NCBI RefSeq assembly: GCF_000308375.1
Contig: NZ_BAFQ01000011.1
Coordinates: forward strand, 1 to 49,352
DNA length: 49,352 bases
Source of the DNA: Nocardia aobensis NBRC 100429
GTDB lineage: Bacteria; Actinomycetota; Actinomycetes; Mycobacteriales; Mycobacteriaceae
Reading direction: 5' to 3'
Shown: positions 43,978 through 49,352 of the stretch, in pieces
How the letters are laid out: each line of letters opens with the position of its first letter
How positions within the stretch are numbered: the first letter of the stretch is position 1
Notes under the pieces: model-generated
Databases searched by the model: none
What the model saw: only the letters and a program-made list of their open reading frames with translations
Told to the model about the DNA's origin: nothing
Made by a program: the position numbers and the translations under genes

Positions 43978-45189
43978 GTGGCAGGTGTCTTCGATCGGCT
44001 CGTGGGCCAGGACTCGGTCGAGTCCGAGTTGACCGCTGCCGCCGTGGCGGCGCGCACCGGGATCGCGTCCTCGGCGATGACGCACTCCTGGCTGTTCACC
44101 GGGCCGCCCGGATCCGGCAGATCCGTTGCGGCACTGTGCTTCGCGGCCGCGCTGCAATGTACGGCCGAGGGCACGCCGGGCTGCGGTCACTGCCATGCGT
44201 GCACCACCACCATGGCCGGTACCCACGGCGATGTCCGGCGGGTGATTCCGGAGGGGCTGAGCATCGGCACCAAGGAAATGCGGGAGATCGTGCAGGTCGC
44301 GGCCCGGCGTCCCAGCACCGGGCGGTGGCAGGTGGTGGTGATCGAGGATGCCGACCGATTGACCGAGGCCGCGGGCAACGTGCTGTTGAAGGTGGTCGAG
44401 GAGCCGCCTGAGCGGACCGTATTCCTGCTGTGCGCACCGTCGGTGGACCCGGAGGACATCTCGGTCACGCTGCGATCCCGCTGCCGGCATGTCCACCTGG
44501 TGACGCCGTCCGTGGACGCCATCGCGCAGGTGCTGCGCGAGCGCGACGGGCTGAGCCCGGACCAGGCGACGTGGGCGGCCTCGGTGAGCGGCGGTCATGT
44601 GGGCCGCGCCCGCCGGCTCGCGACCGATGAGCAGGCCCGCACCCGCCGGACCCGCGCACTGTCGCTGGTCTCGGCGGTCACCCGGCCGGCCGCCGCCTAT
44701 GCGGCCGGTGACGAACTGGTCAAATCCGCCGAGGAGGAGGCCAAACAGGTCAGCGCGGAACGGGACGAGCGCGAACGCGACGAGTTGGCGACCGCGTTGG
44801 GCGCCGGCGGCACCGGGAAGGGCGCCGCCTCGGCGACCCGCGGCTCCGCGGGCGTGCTGAAGGACCTCGAGCGCCGGCAGAAATCCCGCGCCACCCGCAC
44901 CAGCCGCGACGCCCTCGACCGGGCGCTGATCGATGTCGCGGGCCTGTACCGCGACGCGCTGGCCCTGCGTTTCGGCACCTCCACCACGAATCCGTCCCCG
45001 GCGATCACCCTGACCCACCCCGACCTGTCGGATCAGATCCGCGATCTGGCCGACGAGGTGCGACCCGAGGGGCTGCTGCGTTCCATCGAGGCCGTCCTCG
45101 CCTGCCGCGAGGCCCTCGATCTGAACGTCAAGCCCCGCTTCGCCATCGCGGCGATGGTCGCGGGCCTCATCGCGGCCCGCTCCGCCTGA
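43978..45189 (+). CDS. holB: DNA polymerase III subunit delta prime
   Basis: A 403-residue AAA+ clamp-loader subunit. The P-loop is GPPGSGRS (42-49), with Arg instead of Lys, consistent with a non-hydrolysing delta prime role. A zinc module is present as C61, C69, C72, C75. The DADRLTEAAGNVLLKVVEEPP segment and sensor region TLRSRC follow. A charged insert (about 240-285) is unlike E. coli. Rv3644c corresponds in M. tuberculosis, where an adenylate cyclase gene lies between it and topA; none is present here. Confidence 0.9.
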   Translation: MAGVFDRLVGQDSVESELTAAAVAARTGIASSAMTHSWLFTGPPGSGRSVAALCFAAALQCTAEGTPGCGHCHACTTTMAGTHGDVRRVIPEGLSIGTKEMREIVQVAARRPSTGRWQVVVIEDADRLTEAAGNVLLKVVEEPPERTVFLLCAPSVDPEDISVTLRSRCRHVHLVTPSVDAIAQVLRERDGLSPDQATWAASVSGGHVGRARRLATDEQARTRRTRALSLVSAVTRPAAAYAAGDELVKSAEEEAKQVSAERDERERDELATALGAGGTGKGAASATRGSAGVLKDLERRQKSRATRTSRDALDRALIDVAGLYRDALALRFGTSTTNPSPAITLTHPDLSDQIRDLADEVRPEGLLRSIEAVLACREALDLNVKPRFAIAAMVAGLIAARSA

Positions 45190-45229
45190 TCGACCGGCGC
45201 GACCGACCTTCCGGCGACCTCGTCGAGAA

Positions 45230-45252
45230 AAGTGCTCAAAAGATGAGCACTT
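45230..45252. repeat. Inverted repeat AAGTGCTCA / TGAGCACTT
   Basis: A 9-bp perfect inverted repeat around AAAGA, between holB and the YdeI-family gene. It is either a weak terminator for holB or an operator for the next gene. Confidence 0.6.
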
Positions 45253-45288
45253 CGACCGGCAGCATGGAGTTCGACGAAAGGACGAACC

Positions 45289-45846
45289 GTGGTGCGAAAT
45301 CTCCCTGCCGCCAACCGCTTTCCCGATGCCGCCGCCTGGGCCGACTGGCTCGACGGTCACCACACCGACGACGGCGCCTGGCTGATGATCGCCCGCAAGG
45401 GTTCGTCCGAGTCTCTGATCACCATCGACGAGGCCGCCGAGGTGGCCCTGTGTTACGGCTGGATCGACGGTCACCGGCGCGCTCACGACGACCACTCGTT
45501 CCTCCAGCGCTACTCACCCCGGCGTCCCGGCAGCACCTGGTCCCAGGTGAACGTCGCGCGAGCCGAGGCCCTGATCGCCGCGGGCCGGATGCGCCCACCC
45601 GGCCTCCGCGCGGTCGAGGCCGCCCGCGCCGACGGTCGCTGGGCCGCCGCTTACGCGCCCCAGCGCTCGGCACCCGTTCCGCCCGAGCTTGCCGAGGCCC
45701 TGGCCGCCGATACCACGACGGCCGATCGCTTCGCCGCTCTGGACCGAACGGCCCGCTACCTACTCGTCCTACCTCTGCTGAAGGCCAGGACCCCGACCAC
45801 CAAGGCCCGCCGCCTGGCCGAGATCATGGCGACGCTGCGGCGATGA
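45289..45846 (+). CDS. YdeI/OmpD-associated family protein
   Basis: A 185-residue cytoplasmic protein of the YdeI family. The hallmarks are an AWLMIARKGS segment, the EAAEVALCYGWIDG motif and a YSPRRPGSTWSQVN stretch. The C-terminal region ends ARRLAEIMATL. The function is uncertain; a bacteriocin-protection label is used for relatives. AAAGGA lies 6 bases before the GTG at 45289. Confidence 0.85.
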   Translation: MVRNLPAANRFPDAAAWADWLDGHHTDDGAWLMIARKGSSESLITIDEAAEVALCYGWIDGHRRAHDDHSFLQRYSPRRPGSTWSQVNVARAEALIAAGRMRPPGLRAVEAARADGRWAAAYAPQRSAPVPPELAEALAADTTTADRFAALDRTARYLLVLPLLKARTPTTKARRLAEIMATLRR

Positions 45847-45903
45847 CCTGCCGTTTTCGTGTTCGGTCACCGAAGACGATAGACTCGCACCGCCGAAAGG
45901 CAC

Positions 45904-45979
45904 GCCGCCTTAGCTCAGTCGGTAGAGCGCTTCACTCGTAATGAAAAGGTCGGGGGTTCGATTCCCCCAGGCGGCTCCA
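45904..45979 (+). tRNA. tRNA-Thr (anticodon CGT)
   Basis: The acceptor stem GCCGCCT/AGGCGGC, D arm GCTC/GAGC, anticodon loop CTCGTAA, and T arm GGGGGTTCGATTCCCCC are complete; CCA is encoded at 45977-45979. The base pair at the bottom of the anticodon stem is C-A, which is a mismatch. It decodes ACG. Confidence 0.94.
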
Positions 45980-46173
45980 TACTTCCCGGTAGAGCCGGTT
46001 TCCGGTTCCCGTGATTCGGACCCTGAGGCCCTGACTCACAAACTAATTCCCAATTCGGCTGACATCGCAGGTCAGCGCGTTCCACTGTGTGCACCGCCGG
46101 GGAACATCCGGGCGCGATAGTCGGTGGGGGACCAGGACCAGCGTGAGCCGCTGGTGCTGGGTCGGAAAGCAAG

Positions 46174-46200
46174 GAAGCCCGCACCATCGGTGCGGGCTTC
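46174..46200 (-). terminator. Terminator of the second cold-shock gene
   Basis: A 12-bp stem (46174-46185 with 46189-46200) closes on ATC and is followed, reading minus, by CCTTGCTTTC. Confidence 0.8.
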
Positions 46201-46214
46201 ACTCTCTGTCGGCT

Positions 46215-46418
46215 CTAGATGGCGCGGACGCTCTGGGCCTGCGGGCCCTTCTGGCCTTGGCCGACCTCGAACTCGACTCGCTGGCCCTCATCCAGGGACT
46301 TGAAGCCGGAGCCGGAAATCTCGGAATAGTGGACGAAAACGTCGGGGCCGCCCCCATCCTGGGCGATGAACCCGAAGCCCTTTTCGCCGTTGAACCACTT
46401 CACGGTGCCTTGTGACAT
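46215..46418 (-). CDS. Cold-shock protein (second copy)
   Basis: A 67-residue CspA-type protein ([18 protein letters not shown]) with RNP1 KGFGFI and RNP2 VFVHYS. About 80% of residues match the first copy by eye. It has its own promoter region and terminator and is divergent from a MerR-type regulator gene, unlike the topA-linked copy. Confidence 0.95.
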   Translation of the reverse strand: MSQGTVKWFNGEKGFGFIAQDGGGPDVFVHYSEISGSGFKSLDEGQRVEFEVGQGQKGPQAQSVRAI

Positions 46419-46902
46419 GTACTTTTCGTAACTTCCTGTAGCGAGCCGGGCGATCACTGCAACAACCCGTACCCGCCTCCACCATGCCACACCTTGGGAC
46501 CCGGTGTGATGACCCGCCGAGGCCGACCCAAAAAAGCTGTAGTGGCGACAGTAGACATCCATCGCGTGATGGGGTAACTTCTGTCTCGTCGTAAGGAAAG
46601 AAAGTGTCGAGATGGCACGGGAGATGATGAACTGCCCGTGAGAGGGAAGACGGCGGGCGCGGCTGCGGGACCAGCAAGTACGACGGTCTCGCCGCCCGCC
46701 GGGCAAGAAATGAAGTGGAACGGAAAGTTGAAGTAACCCGTGAGAAGAAGGGAGGAGTTGCCCGTCGGGTCACTCGGAAGTACATCTGGTCCGTGTGATC
46801 GCCGACGCTTCGGTTACATGTCGGAAGACGCAAGTACATTCCCCCTTTCAGCGCCCCGGTGCCGTCTGGCATCGGGGCGCTCCGGCGTATGGAGGCCACA
46901 GG
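46419..46902. other. Divergent leader region between the second cold-shock gene and the MerR-type gene
   Basis: No gene is seen. From about 46570 to 46760 the plus strand is purine-rich, so the cold-shock side would be a pyrimidine-rich leader. A 14-bp hairpin (46850-46863 with 46868-46881) precedes the ribosome-binding site GGAGG at 46891-46895 of the MerR-type gene. Confidence 0.6.
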
Positions 46903-47217
46903 ATTTCTGAATCACCCACCGCGAACGAGAAGTTCGACGACGACGACTACCCCGCCTACACGATGGGCCGGGCCGCGGACATGCTCGGCACCACCCAGGC
47001 GTTTCTGCGCACCCTGGACGAGGCGAAACTGATCACCCCGCAACGCTCGGCCGGCGGGCACCGCCGCTACTCGCGCTACCAGCTGCGTATCGCCGCCCGT
47101 GCCCGCGAACTCGTCGACCAGGGCACCCCCCTCGAGGCGGCCTGCCGGATCATCATCCTCGAAGACCAGCTCGCCGAAGCGCGTGAGCTCAACGCCAAAC
47201 TCACCCAACAAAACTGA
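46903..47217 (+). CDS. Small MerR-type DNA-binding protein with probable ATT start
   Basis: A protein of about 104 residues: an acidic N-terminus (ANEKFDDDDYPAY), a MerR helix-turn-helix (TMGRAADMLGTTQAFLRTLDE), a wing (GGHRRYSRYQL), and a C-terminal helix LIAARARELVDQG to LAEARELNAKLTQQN. No metal-binding part is present. ATT at 46903 is taken as start because GGAGG lies 7 bases upstream and no ATG, GTG, TTG or CTG occurs in frame before the DNA-binding domain; an ATG inside it (46963) would remove the first strand. A GTG at 46795 is the only other upstream start. It is probably a regulator of the divergent cold-shock gene or of itself. Confidence 0.75.
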   Translation: MSESPTANEKFDDDDYPAYTMGRAADMLGTTQAFLRTLDEAKLITPQRSAGGHRRYSRYQLRIAARARELVDQGTPLEAACRIIILEDQLAEARELNAKLTQQN

Positions 47218-47429
47218 CACCGGCCGACCCGACTGCATCGTCCAAGGCTGTGGCGGTACCCGAGTACAGCCCAGGCCGACAGCATGGGCTGGCATCCGGT
47301 GGAATAGTTCGCCGACCTTCCAAGTTGTATGCGCTGTCGGCGTCCGGACAGCCCCGGGCCGCACCCCATTCGTCGCTTCGAGCGACCACTCGCCGAGAGG
47401 CGCATGTTGGACGTCGGCTCACCAACACG

Positions 47430-47458
47430 AACGCCGCCAGGTATCACCTGGCGGCGTT
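47430..47458. terminator. Terminator between the MerR-type gene and the GH43-like gene
   Basis: A perfect 13-bp stem (47430-47442 with 47446-47458) closes on ATC. It is followed on the plus strand by TTTCGACTTG. Confidence 0.75.
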
Positions 47459-47506
47459 TCGACTTGTCCCCGTAGGACAGGCGGGCAGGCCGCGGCCCGA
47501 TCGTCT

Positions 47507-48529
47507 TCACCGCGTGGCGGGCTTCGGACCCGGTTGGGGGCCGGTGTTCAGCTGTTCGGGTAACACGGTGAAGTGGCGGACGAAACCGGACAGGACGGGG
47601 AGGTCCTTCGGTGTGGTCCACTCGCCGAGCAGGTCGTCGGTGACGGTGTCGCTGTACAGATAGTGACCGTGCGTGGGTTCGTCGAGGTCGTAGGCATCCA
47701 GGTAGATCCGCCATCGGCCGTCGGGGAGCGGGATCACGCACTGTCCCTCGCGCGGTTCTCCCGGGCCCGGTCCGCCCCAGCGCGCCCAGTTCCCGGTTCG
47801 CGCGAACGTGTACGGGCCGACCAGGCGGTCGGCCACCGCGACCTCGACGTTCTTGGTCGATTCGTTCTTGACGAAGGCGTAGTAGCGTCCCTGCGACAAC
47901 TTGACCGTGGTGTCGATGTAGCCGAGGCCGCCCGGTGCGGGAATGACGCCTGCCAGCGGTATGGGCGTGGTCCAATGCAGCCGGCTCAGCGATGAGGTGG
48001 TCGCGGTCATGACGTAGGGCCGGAAGACCGTGCCGTCGTTGATGTTCACCAGGACGCTGACCGTGCCGTCACCGTCGACGAACCATTCCGGCGCCCAGGT
48101 ATGGGTGACACCGCCGAACGGAATCGTGTACTCGTACAGGAACTCCCAGTGGATCCGGTCGCGGCTGCGAGCGAACCCGATGGTGTCGCCGTCCCATGCG
48201 GTCGTGTACGTCACGTAGTACTCGCCGTCGATGTGACGAAAGACGCTGGGGTCGCGGCACAAGCCCTTCTCGGTCGTGACCGCCGCTGCCGGGGTGTCGG
48301 TGGGGTCGGCGTCCGGTGGACGGTAGGCGTCGGCCTGGACGAGCCGGAAATTCGTTGCGTCGGTGGATTCGTAGACCCACATATCGGTCTGACTGTCGTT
48401 GGTGAACGCCGTCATCGTGTATCGGATCGGCGGGGCGGCGGCCCCTGCGCGCCGGGATGCCACAACGCTCAACGGTACGCACGCGGCCAGGGCGAGCATC
48501 GCTCTGCGGGGCAGCCCGATCGACGTCAT
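47507..48529 (-). CDS. Tat-exported glycoside hydrolase, GH43-like
   Basis: A 340-residue five-bladed beta-propeller glycosidase. The N-terminus has a twin-arginine signal (GLPRRAMLALAACVPL) and A-x-A before the mature part. FTNDSQTDMWVYEST would carry the base aspartate, LCRDPSVFRHIDGEYYVTYT the second blade, and HTWAPEWFVD the acid glutamate, as in GH43. The likely substrates are arabino- or xylo-configured polymers; mycolic-acid bacteria also carry arabinogalactan, so a self-wall role is conceivable. ATG at 48529 was chosen because it begins the signal; upstream frame has no similarity. Confidence 0.8.
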   Translation of the reverse strand: MTSIGLPRRAMLALAACVPLSVVASRRAGAAAPPIRYTMTAFTNDSQTDMWVYESTDATNFRLVQADAYRPPDADPTDTPAAAVTTEKGLCRDPSVFRHIDGEYYVTYTTAWDGDTIGFARSRDRIHWEFLYEYTIPFGGVTHTWAPEWFVDGDGTVSVLVNINDGTVFRPYVMTATTSSLSRLHWTTPIPLAGVIPAPGGLGYIDTTVKLSQGRYYAFVKNESTKNVEVAVADRLVGPYTFARTGNWARWGGPGPGEPREGQCVIPLPDGRWRIYLDAYDLDEPTHGHYLYSDTVTDDLLGEWTTPKDLPVLSGFVRHFTVLPEQLNTGPQPGPKPATR

Positions 48530-49016
48530 ATGCGGATTATTCAGCCCGTGAACGCTGAATGATTGCTGACACACCGCGCGTGGTGAGGAGGTCGATGCTG
48601 CTGTTGTGGTGGCAGCACAGGCGCCGACGCCGGCCGTCCCGGTTCCAGTGCCTTGTGGTCGACGTGGAAGACGCGTAGCGCGGTCACGGCTGTGGGAAAA
48701 ATATGGGCTGTGTCGGAATTCCGGCGCCAATGAATCAATGGGAATATTCAGCTGCGAGATTTGTTCGGGTTCGATCGAATTGGTATTTCCGAGCTCGTCA
48801 CGGTGATTTCCGCGGCTGGTTCGGTCGGGTGTCGGTGCAGCGGCCGCACTGCCTCGTCAGCGGCTGCCGGGTGGTGGTGGCTCTCCACTCGCCGGTCGTT
48901 CTCGCTGGTCAGCGCGGTTCAGGGCCGCGCGAAAATGGAGCAGAGCGGAACCTGCCAGGGAAGTCCCGGTGGCCGGTTTTGCGGCGGCAGGGCGTTTCGA
49001 GTCGTATACTCCCGTT
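48530..49016. other. Gap without a recognisable gene
   Basis: About 490 bases between the divergent GH43-like and FHA genes, with AT-rich patches near 48715-48800. The only clear signal is a -10 box for the FHA gene at its right edge. Confidence 0.5.
49005..49010 (+). promoter_or_regulatory. Leaderless-type -10 box before the FHA gene
   Basis: TATACT lies 6 bases before the ATG at 49017, and there is no Shine-Dalgarno. Confidence 0.6.
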
Positions 49017-49352
49017 ATGGCGGATGATCAGTCCTCCACAGAATTTCCCGAGGCGCCCGTTCTTGTGGTGCAGACGCGAGAGCGCGTTTATCGGCTGCAC
49101 GCGGGAGGTTCATACAATGTCGGCCGAGATCTGGCGGCCGACATCGTGGTGACCGATCCGCGGGTATCTTCCGTGCACGCCGTCTTGGAGCGCGGGTCGG
49201 ACGGTTGGGAAATCGAGGACGCGCACAGCCTCAACGGCACCTTTTTCGACGGTCAGCGCGTCGATCGGATGCTGATCGATCATGACGAGACGTTCCAGCT
49301 CGGTCACGCCGTGAACGGCGAGCAGTTGGCCTGTTCGGTGGAGGGGCGAGAA
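49017..49352 (+). CDS. FHA-domain protein, N-terminal part (runs off the window)
   Basis: The first 112 residues of a protein that begins with a forkhead-associated domain, a phosphothreonine reader. The key residues are in place: G36-R37 (NVGRD), S51-S52-V-H54, and N73-G74 (SLNGT). What follows is not visible, so it could be a soluble FHA protein or the start of an FHA-fused ABC transporter such as Rv1747. Confidence 0.85.
   Translation, partial: MADDQSSTEFPEAPVLVVQTRERVYRLHAGGSYNVGRDLAADIVVTDPRVSSVHAVLERGSDGWEIEDAHSLNGTFFDGQRVDRMLIDHDETFQLGHAVNGEQLACSVEGRE

Noticed and set aside
40659..44174. A 1171-codon open frame on the minus strand
   Set aside because: It is antisense to topA, cspA-topA spacer and part of holB. 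Its translation mirrors topA codon bias, and the repetitive start mirrors the lysine tail.
45915..46202. A 95-codon open frame antisense to tRNA-Thr
   Set aside because: It includes GIEPPTFSLRV, the classic false peptide produced by reading across a tRNA on the opposite strand.
45904..46214. A tRNA-Thr attachment site for an integrated element
   Set aside because: No integrase, no repeat of the tRNA 3' end and no change in gene character downstream were seen in the window.

Overview
This is a GC-rich, chromosomal-looking segment from a mycolic-acid actinomycete, most likely a Nocardia or a close relative. The evidence is the base composition, the many GTG starts, the WhiB and FHA proteins, and a gene order that, from memory, follows the Mycobacterium tuberculosis Rv3688c-to-Rv3644c block. 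I see no phage, insertion sequence, integrase or CRISPR array.

Left part (1-9650), accessory: the tail of an unidentified gene, a secreted LIP-family lipase, a NiCoT cobalt/nickel permease behind a cobalamin riboswitch, a DUF574-type methyltransferase, an isopenicillin N synthase-like oxygenase, an orphan lipoprotein of the sulfonate/nitrate ABC type, an LtrA-family membrane protein, a small membrane protein with four 11-residue repeats, and a sulfatase.

Middle part (9750-30900), conserved core: tRNA-Pro(CGG), a proline-rich membrane protein, a metallophosphoesterase, a YqeY protein, a PonA2-type penicillin-binding protein, WhiB4, the paired ArsA-like ATPases (BagA/BagB), a DUF4177 protein, RidA, a metallo-beta-lactamase-fold hydrolase, Crp, endonuclease III, a thioredoxin-like protein, a CoA-type Nudix hydrolase, a MarP-type protease, an EphE-like alpha/beta protein whose nucleophile position is alanine, a holin-X-like membrane protein, NhaA, acetyl-CoA synthetase, and a protein that looks like a degenerate Fic fold. 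Much of this block concerns the envelope, redox balance and acid stress.

Right-middle part (31285-37216): a HAD-IB phosphatase, a 6C small RNA, and a compact, translationally coupled Tad/Flp operon (Ssd/CpaE-like, CpaF ATPase, TadB, TadC, Flp-like pilin, TadE, TadG-like). No prepilin peptidase or secretin is in view.

Right part (37581-49352): an MrfA-type DUF1998 helicase, cold-shock protein CspA, topoisomerase I with a lysine-rich tail, DNA polymerase III delta prime, a YdeI-family protein, tRNA-Thr(CGT), a second cold-shock gene divergent from a small MerR-type regulator that apparently starts at ATT, a Tat-exported GH43-like glycosidase, and the start of an FHA-domain protein.

Three patterns run through the window. 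Several genes have a TAnnnT hexamer 6-8 bases before a start codon with no Shine-Dalgarno, which is the leaderless layout. Three minus-strand terminators share a CTGCTTT/TTGCTTT-like tail. Several proteins keep a fold but have lost the diagnostic catalytic residue (EphE-like, Fic-like, Ssd-like, BagB).
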